Assembly (NCBI GenBank): GCA_013112555.1
Contig: JABFGK010000001.1
Location: forward strand, 1,896,581 to 1,960,580
Source of the DNA: Planctomycetota bacterium
Lineage (GTDB): Bacteria > Planctomycetota > Phycisphaerae > Phycisphaerales > UBA5793
Length of the DNA: 64,000 nucleotides
Reading direction: 5' to 3'
Shown here: one piece after another, positions 17,848 to 28,200 of the stretch
How the letters are laid out: every line of letters begins with the position of its first letter
How positions within the stretch are numbered: position 1 is the first letter of the stretch
Notes under the pieces: model-generated
The model's input: only the letters and a program-made list of their open reading frames with translations
Told to the model about the DNA's origin: nothing
Databases searched by the model: none
Program-made: the position numbers and the translations under genes

Positions 17848-19314
17848 ATGGCCCACCGCGCTACCACGCCCAAGCTCTTGCCATTCACTGCTGAAACCTG
17901 GTACACTTGCTACATGCTATGGACCATGCCATTCAGCAGTGCCGTCGCGCCGATTTGCATCGGCGCATTTATGGCGGGCCTTGCGGCGCTCATCTTTGGA
18001 CTGGTAGGACGTAAGGCCCATGACCATCCGTATTGTCATGCCTGCCTGTTCGATCTCTTCGGGCACGCCGACCCGAAGATTTGCCCCGAATGTGGGCTGA
18101 AGTTCAGGAAGCACAATGATATCGCTCACGGCTTGCGACAGAAGCGCAAGGGGTGGGTGCTGACAGGTACGCTGATGGTGGCAATTTCAGTCGGCACGGG
18201 AGTCTACAAGGTTGGATCAGCAGTGTGGGCCGGCCGGGCACTCATGCCCGAGTGGGTGCTGCTCCAGCAGTTCAACCATGGCGACCGCCGCGCCGCGTTC
18301 GGTGAACTCTATAGCAGATATGCTCAATCCAATCTCTCAGCCAACGGGACGGCCAAGACCGTTCAGGCAATCATCGCGGTTCAGACAAACCCGGCCGAAC
18401 GATGGGTGACCGACTTATATGTGTTTCTTCAGGAGGCTCGCGCTGCCGAATCGATCACGGATGATCAATGGGAGGCAATCCTGCTTGGCGGGGCGCGGTT
18501 GGGTCTCGAGGTGCGGGATCGCGTCCCGACCGGAGGGCAATGGGCGATCTCGCTTGACCGGAAAAACCGCTTTGATCACGGTCTGACCTGGAGCATTGCT
18601 TCGTGGCAGAGTTCGCCCGGCCCGTGGACCAGGCTGACGCTGGAAGAGTGCACGGTCAACGGACAGTACTTCGATCTCAATACCTGGTATGACCCACGGC
18701 GCCGTAGCCGAGAGCCGAATTGGGATCCGGAACGTGCATGGTCCTACGGCGGAGGCAAGCAGACGTGGCACACGGCCATGACGCTCGAACCGGGGCTATA
18801 CACCCTCAAGACGCGCTGGCTCCTCGAAGTCACAGAACGTGATGATCCCAACGGCACGGTTTACAGCAAGACGATCAACCTGTCCAACACCTTCACAGTG
18901 CTGCCGCCTGAAGAGTCAACCGTCACTCCATTACGTGACCCCTCCCTGCAACCGCAGATGGACAAATCGGTGACGCTCAATCATGTCGTACTCAAGACGA
19001 TGCAAGACACCTCACAGAACGTGGAGTACCGTCTCGAAGTCGAGTTCAGTCTGACTCCGCCGCCGTGCCCCATCGCATTCGACATCATCGTGCGCACAGC
19101 AGATCGCGAGTGGATCATTGGCAGTCTTGGACACCCCGGGCCCGGTGGGGATCGTGTAGGCTCCTCATCTGAGACAACGATTCGACCGTTTGACGACGGA
19201 ACCGTTGACATCATCCTCCGCGGCAGCGCCGATGCCGCCGTCACCCGTCCGGACATGACCGAGTACTGGGATGGCGAAATTGTCTTCGAGAATGTGCCGG
19301 TGGAGCGGCGGTAG
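17848..19314 (+). CDS. Zinc-ribbon membrane protein of unknown function
   Basis: Up to 488 residues; an alternative ATG at 17914 would remove 22 and neither start has a clear ribosome site. The N-terminus has a membrane segment (about 30-53), then a treble-clef-like pair of cysteine motifs, CHACLFDLFG and CPECG, then a second membrane segment (about 106-125). The remaining 350 residues are extracytoplasmic and rich in beta strands, with no family I recognise. Short membrane proteins with this C-x2-C...C-x2-C knuckle between two helices are frequent in Phycisphaerae-like genomes. It is the last host gene before the island. Confidence 0.65.
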   Translation: MAHRATTPKLLPFTAETWYTCYMLWTMPFSSAVAPICIGAFMAGLAALIFGLVGRKAHDHPYCHACLFDLFGHADPKICPECGLKFRKHNDIAHGLRQKRKGWVLTGTLMVAISVGTGVYKVGSAVWAGRALMPEWVLLQQFNHGDRRAAFGELYSRYAQSNLSANGTAKTVQAIIAVQTNPAERWVTDLYVFLQEARAAESITDDQWEAILLGGARLGLEVRDRVPTGGQWAISLDRKNRFDHGLTWSIASWQSSPGPWTRLTLEECTVNGQYFDLNTWYDPRRRSREPNWDPERAWSYGGGKQTWHTAMTLEPGLYTLKTRWLLEVTERDDPNGTVYSKTINLSNTFTVLPPEESTVTPLRDPSLQPQMDKSVTLNHVVLKTMQDTSQNVEYRLEVEFSLTPPPCPIAFDIIVRTADREWIIGSLGHPGPGGDRVGSSSETTIRPFDDGTVDIILRGSADAAVTRPDMTEYWDGEIVFENVPVERR

Positions 19315-19378
19315 AACGGGCCGTCGGCCTGTGCCAAGCCGGGTGATGCCCGACCAGCCTGCCAGGAGAAAGAAGAAA

Positions 19379-19424
19379 AAAGGGCGACCGAGGGGATTCG
19401 AACCCCCGACCCCCTGGACCACAA
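19379..19424 (-). repeat. attL: truncated tRNA-His 3' half
   Basis: Identical over 46 bases to 42496-42541. It covers the sequence from the anticodon loop through the T arm to the acceptor end of tRNA-His, but the 5' half of a tRNA is absent, so it is a displaced remnant left by integration, not a gene. Confidence 0.92.
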
Positions 19425-19458
19425 GAAGGGATTCAATGAGGCAGAAACGGCTCTAACG

Positions 19459-19500
19459 CGGTGTTGCACACGCGGTTACGTGTATTACAACGCCGTTTTT
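19459..19500 (+). terminator. Terminator-like hairpin just inside attL
   Basis: CGGTGTTG pairs imperfectly with CAACGCCG around inner ACACG/CGTGT arms, and TTTTT follows. It may shield the element from transcription coming from the left flank. The 19315-19682 stretch holds attL, this hairpin and the 16-bp palindrome, with no gene. Confidence 0.5.
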
Positions 19501-19544
19501 CAATGCTCCATTTTAGCCGATTTCAAAGGGTTTCAACCGTTAAT

Positions 19545-19560
19545 GTGGTAGTACTACCAC
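19545..19560. promoter_or_regulatory. 16-bp palindrome near left end of island (copy 1)
   Basis: GTGGTAGTACTACCAC, a perfect palindrome; here the symmetry extends three more bases on each side (AAT/ATT). The same 16 bases occur at 42407-42422 near the other end. Candidate binding site for the element's recombination or control protein. Confidence 0.7.
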
Positions 19561-19682
19561 ATTTTTGTACGGGCACTGTTAGAACCAACGCGCTTCACGT
19601 GAGGGTTAACTAGTTGTGCTGAGTTGTGAGGCTGCGCCAGATCGACACACGCTGTGTGCATGCTTTCAGCGAACACCAAGCG

Positions 19683-20321
19683 TCACAACGGCTCACGATT
19701 GGCATCGTTCGCCGCCACCTCCACCGCCAATGGGCTCGACGGGTCGCGCACCGTCAGGAACGGCGGCCTGCTGAACTGCGACTGTAGTGGTATATGCTGA
19801 TGGCGATCGGCCGTGGGCTCCAACGATGGCTCGTCGAAGTCATCAGCCTCGTCATCGTCGTCCCACATTTCCTTCAGGTCGTCGAGCATCTCCAGCGTGA
19901 GTTTCGCCTTCTCGCGAAAGTCGTCCGGCACCCACGGAGAACCGGCTGCCATTTCGCACGACCGTCTGAGTTCATCCAGAGTCTCGCCTCCGTCCTCGTG
20001 GAGCGACGGATCGGCAGGTGGCCCCTTGTCAGGAGGCCAGATGCGGTCAGTGAGGAGTTTGAGGAGTCGGTGATCACCCTTCATTGCACCATCGACGATT
20101 GTCTTGGCGACCACTTCGCGCTTTGACTTTCCTCGCCCCGTTCGGCCGGCGGGTCGGTCCAACTCCCTCTCGACAAGTTCAGCCAGCGCGATGCCCTTTG
20201 GAGGCCGCCCGTTCGGGTTGCCCGATTGCCCGGGCGCAAACTGACCGTTGGGCTTTCGCTTCCGCCTGTTCTTTGCCTGTTTTGCAGGTCGCTTGGCGCT
20301 GGGAGTGCCCCTCTCGTGCAT
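19683..20321 (-). CDS. DUF5681 protein (phage terminase-small-subunit-like)
   Basis: 212 residues. A Lys/Arg-rich start leads to NGQFAPGQSGNPNGRPPKG at about 25-43, the DUF5681 signature, then a helical stretch (LAELVERELDRPAG...KREVVAKTIVDGAMKGDHRLLKLL). An acidic tail (EMWDDDDEADDFDEPS) follows. DUF5681 proteins lie beside terminase genes in phages and in many integrated elements and may bind DNA. No terminase large subunit, capsid or tail gene is in the island, so this is either a relic of a phage-like ancestor or a satellite-type packaging adaptor; both are inference. Confidence 0.65.
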   Translation of the reverse strand: MHERGTPSAKRPAKQAKNRRKRKPNGQFAPGQSGNPNGRPPKGIALAELVERELDRPAGRTGRGKSKREVVAKTIVDGAMKGDHRLLKLLTDRIWPPDKGPPADPSLHEDGGETLDELRRSCEMAAGSPWVPDDFREKAKLTLEMLDDLKEMWDDDDEADDFDEPSLEPTADRHQHIPLQSQFSRPPFLTVRDPSSPLAVEVAANDANREPL

Positions 20322-20444
20322 GAACCTGGTGATCAGCGTATCTTATGTCAGGATTTGCCTGTGGCCATTATGCCGCGGTCAAGCAGGGCCGTGATTCCGG
20401 ACTGTTCGCCGGGTACGATCTGACACAGAGATCGGAGGGCCGAT

Positions 20445-21458
20445 ATGCCCAACTGGAACCTGAAACGACTGCAGGAGTTCGTTGACGCCGCCACGAGTGA
20501 GCGATTTGACGTCGAGTTCAAAGCCCCTGAGAAGTTGACGGATAACAAACGTGGGAAACAGGAAATATCGCGAATCGCTGCCGGCATGGCCAACGGCGCT
20601 GGTGGTCTGCTCATCGTCGGAGTTCACGAGGACAAGTCCAGTACACCCCCTGTCTACACACTTGGTCCAGGTATTGCGAAGGATTCAAAGTATACGGCCG
20701 AGTGGCTCCACAGCGTTTTCAGAATGCACATCAAGCCGCCGCTGAACACCTTGGTCATTGAGCATGTGGACCTGGAGGACGGGACGGTTGCACTGGTGGC
20801 TGAGGTCCCGAGGGCAACTCTGGAGCCGCGGCAGGCAAGCGACAAGCGGTACCCGATCCGCCGTGGGGACGCGACCGTCGATATGGACCATGATGAGATT
20901 CGGTACGCGTTCTTCCGTGAGCGGAAAGCACAACTATGCGGGGTGATTGCCCTTATGGATGGCTCGTTTGACGGTGCGGGTCCGGATACGAAGATCTTCA
21001 AGACCCGCCATACGCTTACGATCAGAAACATCGGGGCTACTGCGGCATCCTCATACAAGGTAGAACTGGTCAATGCCGATTCAGCGGTCAAGGAGTTCGA
21101 TGAGGGACCGCACGGTAGGAAGTTCACCGCGTCAGGAAGAAAGGCGATAGGCTACAGGTTTGAACAAGCGCTCTTTCCCGGAGATTCACGGAATGTCAGA
21201 GTTGTCTTAAGGTGGGGCACAGTCACCATCCTCAATTGGGCTGAGTCCTTGACGAAGTGGCGTAATGCACAGTTCGACTGGCGTATTCTCACCGACGCTG
21301 ATCTTGCTCAGTCAGGTGCGATTTGCGGATCTGACCTGATACCTGACGTCGACCCTGACTTCGATGCCGTTGTGTCGAGAGACAATAGGATGTGGGCAAG
21401 CACTTCCAAAGAAGTGTCCATAGGAAAGATAGATGCTGAGTCCACGGTCTTGTCATAG
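20445..21458 (+). CDS. AlbA_2/Schlafen-type ATP-binding domain protein
   Basis: 337 residues with a GGAGGG ribosome site seven bases before the ATG. Residues 15-130 match the AlbA_2 (Schlafen AAA_4) fold: RFDVEFKAPEKL, then EISRIAAGMANGAGGLLIVGVHED, and later PIRRGDATVDM. Such domains occur in regulators with helix-turn-helix tails and in some defence proteins, including nucleases related to Schlafens. The C-terminal 200 residues are beta-rich and unassigned. No Walker motif is seen. It is transcribed toward the BREX operon, with one unknown gene and the IS between, and might be its regulator; that is a guess. Confidence 0.6.
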   Translation: MPNWNLKRLQEFVDAATSERFDVEFKAPEKLTDNKRGKQEISRIAAGMANGAGGLLIVGVHEDKSSTPPVYTLGPGIAKDSKYTAEWLHSVFRMHIKPPLNTLVIEHVDLEDGTVALVAEVPRATLEPRQASDKRYPIRRGDATVDMDHDEIRYAFFRERKAQLCGVIALMDGSFDGAGPDTKIFKTRHTLTIRNIGATAASSYKVELVNADSAVKEFDEGPHGRKFTASGRKAIGYRFEQALFPGDSRNVRVVLRWGTVTILNWAESLTKWRNAQFDWRILTDADLAQSGAICGSDLIPDVDPDFDAVVSRDNRMWASTSKEVSIGKIDAESTVLS

Positions 21459-21502
21459 AGCAAAGTCAATCGTTTTGGAATAGTTGCAGATGAGCAGTTG
21501 AC

Positions 21503-22228
21503 ATGGCGACTGGTACAGATCACTACACACTACAGGTCGAAATCTCTCTGTACTTCATCCCCCCGATGACGGAGGCTGGAAGAGGGATCGGCCTGCTTCA
21601 ACATTTCCGGCTCCCGTTCGTCCCGGTGCATGGAATGATCCTCACCGGAGGTGCATTCAATACATCCCCGTCGCCTGAAGGCTATATGCTTCGCGATGTG
21701 ACTTGGGACGTGGACCGTGAGATGTTCCTGGCCACTTCTTCATTGCACATGTATGGCGAGCCGCTCGGACTTGTGCCCGAGGAGATTGCAGAGTGGTATG
21801 CACGAGGGTGGCGGCTCGGCCATAACGTCGACTGGTACGAGGAGGCAACTCCTGAGCCTGATGAAGTGATCGAGGATGAGGGTTGTACAGAGGATGACAT
21901 CGTGAGGGACGACATTGAGGTCATGCACACATGGGAGCGACGCCGGCGTCCGCGTGACTACAACCTCGGCTTCCGCGCTCTGATTCGGACTATGGCTGAG
22001 TCGTACAACAACCTGTCCGTCGCGTATGCCATGAAGGAAACGGGCCGCTGCCTGTCTGAGGACCATTCATTGAAGGCAGCCCCTGAAAAGGCCCAGCGAC
22101 AGTGGAATGAAGCGATCGAAGCATATCTGTCGATGACATGGGACGAGCAGGACAAGTGGCGCTGCCGGATATGCCGCACATATCCCAGACTGGACACTCT
22201 GGCCAAGGCGATGGCGAGGGGCCAGTGA
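21503..22228 (+). CDS. Protein of unknown function
   Basis: 241 residues, not recognised. The N-terminal 80 residues look like beta strands (HYTLQVEISLYFIPP, GYMLRDVTWDV); residues 115-150 are very acidic (EATPEPDEVIEDEGCTEDD), and the C-terminal part is helical with a CRICRTYPRL motif (one C-x2-C) near the end. It starts 44 bases after the AlbA_2 gene and shares its strand, so the two are likely co-transcribed. It is island-specific cargo with no membrane segment or signal peptide. Confidence 0.55.
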   Translation: MATGTDHYTLQVEISLYFIPPMTEAGRGIGLLQHFRLPFVPVHGMILTGGAFNTSPSPEGYMLRDVTWDVDREMFLATSSLHMYGEPLGLVPEEIAEWYARGWRLGHNVDWYEEATPEPDEVIEDEGCTEDDIVRDDIEVMHTWERRRRPRDYNLGFRALIRTMAESYNNLSVAYAMKETGRCLSEDHSLKAAPEKAQRQWNEAIEAYLSMTWDEQDKWRCRICRTYPRLDTLAKAMARGQ

Positions 22229-22236
22229 GGATCGCG

Positions 22237-22264
22237 TTGACACGATCGTTACACACGCTCAATA
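22237..22264 (+). promoter_or_regulatory. Candidate original BREX promoter, upstream of the IS
   Basis: TTGACA (22237-22242), 16 bases, TCAATA (22259-22264). Without the IS this would lie about 110 bases before brxA. The -10 box is a weak match. Confidence 0.35.
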
Positions 22265-22304
22265 CCGAGATGCCGCCACCCTATGATAAGCCATTGCTAG
22301 CGTA

Positions 22305-23809
22305 GTCGACCCTGAAAAACACCGCCGATCAGGCGATTTTGAACCGCGGGTGATGGTTTGGCCAACGCAATAGGTGCCAGAGCCAGGCGAAGTTGAGCTG
22401 GAACGTCTGTTCGACGCCACGTGCGCATCGCAAGAGCCGAAGCAGCTTGCGGAAGTTCGCTCCCGCCGCCGCCAGCACCACGTTGATTGCATCCCCGGCC
22501 AGGCCCTTGAGGTAGCAACGTCCTAGACGACTCTCCGATTTCGCGTGCCCAATCTTAGGTTCGATCGCACTGCGTCGCTTGCGACGCTTCCGTTGAACTC
22601 GCGTCGCTCGCTTGCTTCCACGGCCGGCAATGTGTACCGCCGCCTCGCCTTCGTAATCGTGACCCCGATATCCCTTGTCAACATACGCATCAGTCAGCGC
22701 AACGCCAGTGTTTGATTCGACACGACATAAGGTCGCATTCAGCGTATGACCATCGTACGGGTTCCCTTCGCACAACATGGCCGCCACGAACCAGTTCCCT
22801 CGATTCGTCGTCGCCAAGGCCACCTTCTGACCAAACTCATAGCGCCTGTGCGCCTTGCCCTTGCTGATGCAGCACACCTCCGGCTCGTGCAGCGAATATA
22901 ACTTGTTCGAGTCGCTCGGTCGTTGATCGATCAACCGTTGACACCGTCCCAGCAACATCGACAACTCTTCATCTCGGCTCGATGGCGGTGCTTTGCGTTC
23001 GATGTCACGGACCAATCGCCCCACGTACGTCCGGAGTTGACGCAACGACCGACGCATTCGCTTGAACTGCTTCGCGTGCGCGTATCGACCGGCCTTTACC
23101 GCAGCCCGTTTGCCCACTCGAACATACGACTGGCGCAGCACGATATCGCGTCCCTTGGCGGCCCGAACCAGCTTCACAATCGACCGGTACAACAGCTTCG
23201 AGTCGGTCGGGTGCGTGATGTTCTTTTCCTGCACCGTCGTGTCCACGTTCACATGGGTCAACTCACGTTCGCTCAATCGATGGTGTTTCACCGCCACCTC
23301 GATGGTCTGTTTCAACAACTCATTAAGTTTCGCTTCACCCACACGATTTCGCCATTTGGTCATCGTCGTGGGATGAATCGGACACTCGTGCTGCAAGTGC
23401 GTGTATCCGCAGAAATACTGCCAGTACGGGTTCTCCACCCAGCCGCTCGACGACCGACTCGTCCGATTCGTTGAACGCGTGTTTGAGGTAGATCAGGCCG
23501 ACCATCAAACGCGTGGCCTTGGCCGGGGCACCCACCGACTCACAGAAGAACTCGCCGAACGATTGATCGAAGTGATCCCAGTCGACCTGCTTCGATAACT
23601 TGATCAGCGGATGGGTCGGATTGAGCAGTTGATCGAAATGAGATTGGAACAGGAACAGCTCATCATCAGGCTGGGCTTGGGGCTTCATCCGTGACTCCGA
23701 ATTTGCAAGGTTTCGGAACGTATCCCTACAATATCCTGCAAAGTATGCCACATCCCGAAGCCACTTTCAACCTGGATTCACCGATCAAATCGAATTATTC
23801 AGGGGCGAC
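22305..23809 (-). mobile_element. IS5-family insertion sequence, about 1505 bp
   Basis: Left end GTCGACCCTGAAAAA and the reverse complement of the right end GTCGCCCCTGAATAA match at 13 of 15 positions, forming the terminal inverted repeats. TAGCGTA flanks both ends (22298-22304 and 23810-23816) as a target duplication; one more base (C) also matches, so the true duplication may be 8 bp. The element carries one transposase gene with a frameshift. It lies between the unknown gene and brxA, with its right end 76 bases before the brxA start. Confidence 0.88.
22329..23688 (-). pseudogene. IS5-family transposase, frameshifted
   Basis: The protein starts MKPQAQPDDELFLFQ at 23688 and runs in one frame through the InsH N-terminal region (HPLIKLSKQVDWDHFDQSF, LMVGLIYLKHAF) to ESDESVVERLG. 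The family continuation VENPYWQYFCGY is in the next frame, from about 23438. Removing one C from CGGCTGGGTGGAG near 23442 would restore ERWVENPYW. The second frame contains the DDE residues: VNVDTT, AYVDKGYRGH and AIEPKIGHAK. As read, the transposase is inactive unless the ribosome shifts frame or the extra base is a sequencing error. Confidence 0.85.
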
Positions 23810-23885
23810 TAGCGTAGAGGTTATTCGCAGCAGATCAGATTGACTTGGCTATCGCGCAGGCTTCAGTTCTCAGACTGTCCACTGA

Positions 23886-24710
23886 ATGCAGTTGCCGGCT
23901 ATGATGGCCACGATGAATGCAGATCCGCTTGCTCCAAAAAGCCCAAGCGAAGAGGTTCGCTACCGACGCATTGGATTCCGCTGGGGAGACAAGGGCACTC
24001 ATACCAGCCGAACCATCATGCACGAAGAACTCCGAGCCCTGCTATCACTCTGCCCACAGGAAGCTACTCGTGAGGACTATCTGAAGGCCGTCCTGGAAGA
24101 CAACTGCCTGGGGAAACGCACTGCGGCGACCAGGAGACTCACGTTTCAGCGTCTGTCGGAGCTATACGCCTTGAGTCCTGAGGTGACGCTCTTCCGGATC
24201 ATGCGGCAACACTGGCCAGCGGACCCTGACGGACAGCCGCTACTCGCGCTGCTGCTGGCGCTCGCGCGTGACCCCTTGTTGAGGGCCACTGCTCCCTCCA
24301 TTCTGTCCCTGCGCCCCGGGGAGGAACTCGCTCGGCCAGTGATGCAAGAGGCTCTTTCCAGCGTTGTGCGGGGCCGGCTGAGCGACAGCACTCTGGCCAA
24401 GGTCGTCCGAAATGCGGCTTCCTCATGGACCCAATCCGGGCATCTGAGCGGGCGAGGCAGGAAGATTCGCCAGGCAGTTCACCCCACGCCTGCATCAACT
24501 GCCTACGCTTTGTTGCTGGGCTTTCTGACAGGCACGCGAGGAGAGGGCCTGTTTCAGACGCCGTGGGCCCGGATTCTCGATGCCCCTGTCGTTCAACTTA
24601 TCGACCGTGCCGTAGACGCGCGGCGATTGGGTTTCCTTGACATGAGTCAGTCTGGAGGCGTCGTCGAAGTCAGCTTTGGACGGCTCCTCGCTGCCGATGA
24701 AGGGCGGTAA
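23886..24710 (+). CDS. brxA: BREX protein BrxA (DUF1819)
   Basis: 274 residues from the first ATG; later in-frame ATGs at 23904, 23907 and 23916 are possible starts and none has a strong ribosome site. The family pattern is clear: an early HTSRTIMHEELRALLSL, then EDYLKAVLEDNCLGKRTAATRRLTFQRLSELY, and a C-terminal ARRLGFLDMSQSGGVVEVSF. BrxA is a small helical DNA-binding protein of type I BREX, required in some systems for phage restriction. First gene of the operon; its stop is three bases before brxB. The IS immediately upstream may disturb its promoter. Confidence 0.88.
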   Translation: MQLPAMMATMNADPLAPKSPSEEVRYRRIGFRWGDKGTHTSRTIMHEELRALLSLCPQEATREDYLKAVLEDNCLGKRTAATRRLTFQRLSELYALSPEVTLFRIMRQHWPADPDGQPLLALLLALARDPLLRATAPSILSLRPGEELARPVMQEALSSVVRGRLSDSTLAKVVRNAASSWTQSGHLSGRGRKIRQAVHPTPASTAYALLLGFLTGTRGEGLFQTPWARILDAPVVQLIDRAVDARRLGFLDMSQSGGVVEVSFGRLLAADEGR

Positions 24711-24713
24711 CAG

Positions 24714-25274
24714 ATGGGACATATCGAAGAGCTGGCCAATCGGTATGGCAGTCACATCAAAGTCCCTTGGCAGCGAAGCCTCGCAGGCGACCAGAAGTCC
24801 ATATTCGTGGTCTACCCCAAGGCTGAAGAACCCAGACTCAGAAATCGTATCGAGCTCTTCGAGATGCAGACGGCCTCAGCCGGCCATCAGTGGAAGCTGC
24901 TTGACCTGACCGGTACGTTCGCACGGTGGATGGCCGATCAGGAATACCGTGAGACCTACTTCGAGGAGCCCGAGTCATTGGTCATGCAGCTCCAGAACGG
25001 TTTTCTCCAATACATAGCCGACCGACTCCTTGCCGTGCTGACGGCAGATGATGTGGATGAAGACACTGTTGTCGCGGTCCTGGGAGTTGCCTCCTTCTAT
25101 GGCTTTACCCATGTTTCAAAGGTCATGAAGAAGGTGATCGCTGACATCCGGGGCCGGCTGGTCGTGTTTTTTCCCGGGGAGTATGAAGACAAGGTGTACC
25201 GACTGCTTGATGCACGGGATGGCTGGAACTACCTGGCTGTACCCATCACGTTGCATAATGGGATGTATGACTGA
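24714..25274 (+). CDS. brxB: BREX protein BrxB (DUF1788)
   Basis: 186 residues. The DUF1788 pattern is present: KSIFVVYPKAEEPRLRNRI, then HQWKLLDLTGTFARWMADQEY, and the closing IRGRLVVFFPGEYEDKVYRLLD...NYLAVPI. BrxB is a cytosolic type I BREX component of unknown biochemical activity, needed for defence. The start lies three bases after brxA and the stop overlaps the brxC start as TGATG, so translation is coupled. Confidence 0.9.
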   Translation: MGHIEELANRYGSHIKVPWQRSLAGDQKSIFVVYPKAEEPRLRNRIELFEMQTASAGHQWKLLDLTGTFARWMADQEYRETYFEEPESLVMQLQNGFLQYIADRLLAVLTADDVDEDTVVAVLGVASFYGFTHVSKVMKKVIADIRGRLVVFFPGEYEDKVYRLLDARDGWNYLAVPITLHNGMYD

Positions 25275-28200
25275 TGCAGAATCGTGAAGTCTTTCAGCGC
25301 GACCCGATCGCATCGAAGTTGCTCAATGACGGAGTGGCTTCGGTGCATGAAGCCGCAACTGCCAAAGAGATCGAGACCCTCCGCTACGAGCTCGAACACT
25401 TTGTTTGTGAAGGGCAATACGAGAGTGGCTTGAGACGTATCCTGGAGTCGTACCTCGGCAGCGTTGACTCGACAACACAACCCGCCGCGTGGGTGAGTGG
25501 CTTCTACGGAAGCGGCAAGTCGCACTTGCTCAAGATGTTCCGGCATCTGTGGGTCAATACGCAGTTTGATGATAACGCCACCGCCCGAGGCCTTGCAAAT
25601 CTGCCCCAGGATGTGCAGGACCTTCTGCGTGAACTTGACACGTTTGGAAAGCGATGTGGGGGTCGCCATGCCGCCTCCGGGACGTTGCCGTCTGGTGGCG
25701 GGGAGAGCGTCCGGTTGGCCGTTATGAGCATTATACTGGCCTCCAAGGGCCTGCCCGAGTCGCTCCCGCAAGCTGAATTCTGCATGTGGCTCAAGAAGAA
25801 CGAGATCTTCGACCACGTCAACAAGTCAGTCGAATCCTGCGGCAAGAACTTCACGGATGAGCTTCACGACCTCTATGTCAGCCCCGTGCTTGCCAAGGCG
25901 GTCCTCGATGCCGATCCTGACTTCGCAGCAGACGTGAAACAGGCACGTGCTGCGCTCCGCGCTCAATATCCCACCAGAAGCGACATCACGACGAGCGAGT
26001 TCATTCGCCTCGTGCGCGACGTGTTGTCCGTCAATGGACAGATACCAGGCACCGTGCTCGTGCTCGACGAGATCCAACTGTTCATCGGCAACGATCCGGG
26101 CCGATCAACTGACGTCCAGGAAGTGGCCGAAGCATTGTGCAAGCAACTGGACAGCCGCGTCCTCCTGATCGGTGCGGGTCAGACCGCCCTGGCCGGCAGC
26201 GTGCCATTGCTCCAGCGCCTCACGGGCCGATTCACCATCCCAGTGGAATTGTCCGACTCCGATGTCGAGACAGTGACTCGTAGGGTGGTGCTTGCCAAGA
26301 AAGCAGACAAGAAGAAGTCCATCGAGGAAATGGTCATCGCCCACGCCGGCGAGATCGATCGCCAGTTGGCCGGGACACGCATTGCTTCCTGTGCCGAAGA
26401 CCGCAACATCATCGTGGATGACTACCCGCTCCTGCCCGTCAGACGTCGGTTCTGGGAGCATGTGCTTCGTGCCGTCGATATCCCTGGCACTGCGAGTCAA
26501 CTCCGCACGCAGCTCAAGATCGTGTACGAGGCCGTCCGTCAGACGGCAAAGTCAGGCCTCGGAACAGTTGTGCCGGCCGACTTCATCTACGAGCAGATCA
26601 GTCCGGACCTGCGCAAGACCGGCGTACTGCTTCGTGAGATTGATGAGACGATCCGCCGCCTGGATGATGGCTCAGATGATGGTCGCCTCGCCCAGCGACT
26701 GTGTGGCCTGGTTTTCCTGATCCGGAAACTGCCGATTGAGCAAGTCGCCAACATCGGTGTCCAGGCTACGCCTGACATGCTTGCGGACCTCATGGTGTCC
26801 GACCTGGCCAATGATGGGACCGACCTGCGGAAGCGCATCCCGCGCGTACTGAAATTGCTGGCGGATCCTCCGTCAGAGTCAGGGCGCCCTGCCTGGCTCC
26901 AGAAGGCCATGCAGGACAAAGGGGCACTCCTCATCGAAATCGACGGCGAGTACAGCCTCCAGACCAGGGAGAGCAGCGAGTGGGACCGCGAGTTCCGCAA
27001 CCGGGCAACGAAACTGAACAATGACCTGACCACCTTGGCTGACAAGCGAGGCTCGCTGATCAGCGCCGCATGCAGCAACGCCTTAAAGGGCATCAAACTC
27101 ATTCAGGGCAAGTGCAAGGAGCCACGCAAGATTGTCCCACACTTCGCATCAACCGCGCCTCCATCCACCGGGGCGGACATCCCGGTGTGGGTCCGCGATG
27201 GGTGGGGTGAGAAGGAAAACGCTGTCACCGCTGATGCCCGATCGTCTGGCAGCAACAGCCCGGTTGTCTACATCTACATCCCCAAGGTGAGCGCTGACGA
27301 CCTGCAGAAGGCCATCGTTGAGTACGAAGCAGCCAAGGCCACGCTGGAGATCAAAGGCACACCAAACACTCCTGAAGGCCGCGAGGCCAGGGATGCGATG
27401 GCGACACGGATGAGCGCTGCCGAAGCGACTCGGAACCAAATCGTCAATGCCGTGATTGACCGTGCCAAGGTCTTTCAGGGCGGTGGGAACGAATGCATGG
27501 CGGTCACGCTTCAGGCAAAGGTTGAGGATGCCGCCCAGGCCTCGCTTGACCGCTTGTTCCCCAACTTCAAGACAGCCGACGACAATCGCTGGCACAGTGT
27601 GATCAATCGTGCCAAGAACGGCGATGAGGCAGCCCTATCGGCCGTGGACTGGAGCGACGTTCCTGAAAAGCATCCGGTCTGTGCAGCCGTTCTGGCCGAG
27701 GTCGGCTCAGGAAAGAAGGGCAAGGAAATCCGGGACGCATTCGAAGCCAGCCCATATGGCTGGCCGCGTGATGCCGTGGATGCCGCGCTCATCACATTGC
27801 ACACCACCGGCCACCTCCGGGCCACACACAAGAACACGGTGCTCGCGCGTGGCCAGTTGGACCAGGCCAAGGTCTCCGTGACGGACTTCCGTGCCGAAAC
27901 CGTGACCATCACTGCCAAAGACAAGATCAAACTCCGGAAACTGTTCCAGTCAGCCGGAATCAACTGCAAGTCAGATGAGGAGACGGCCAAGGCTCCGGCC
28001 TACCTGGCTCGTCTGGCGGAACTGGCCGATCATGCCGGTGACGACGCCCCCTTGCCGCCCAAACCGGCAACGAAACACTTTGATGACCTCCGCGGATTCG
28101 GCGGGGCTGAGCAACTGGCCGAGATCCTCAAGCAGCACGATACTCTTGAAAAACAGGCCGATGACTGGGGCAAATTGGCCGACTTGGCCGCCAAGCGAAA

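Noticed and set aside
19379..19424. tRNA gene at the left island end
   Set aside because: Only the 3' half of tRNA-His is present, with no D arm or 5' acceptor strand, so it is an attachment remnant.
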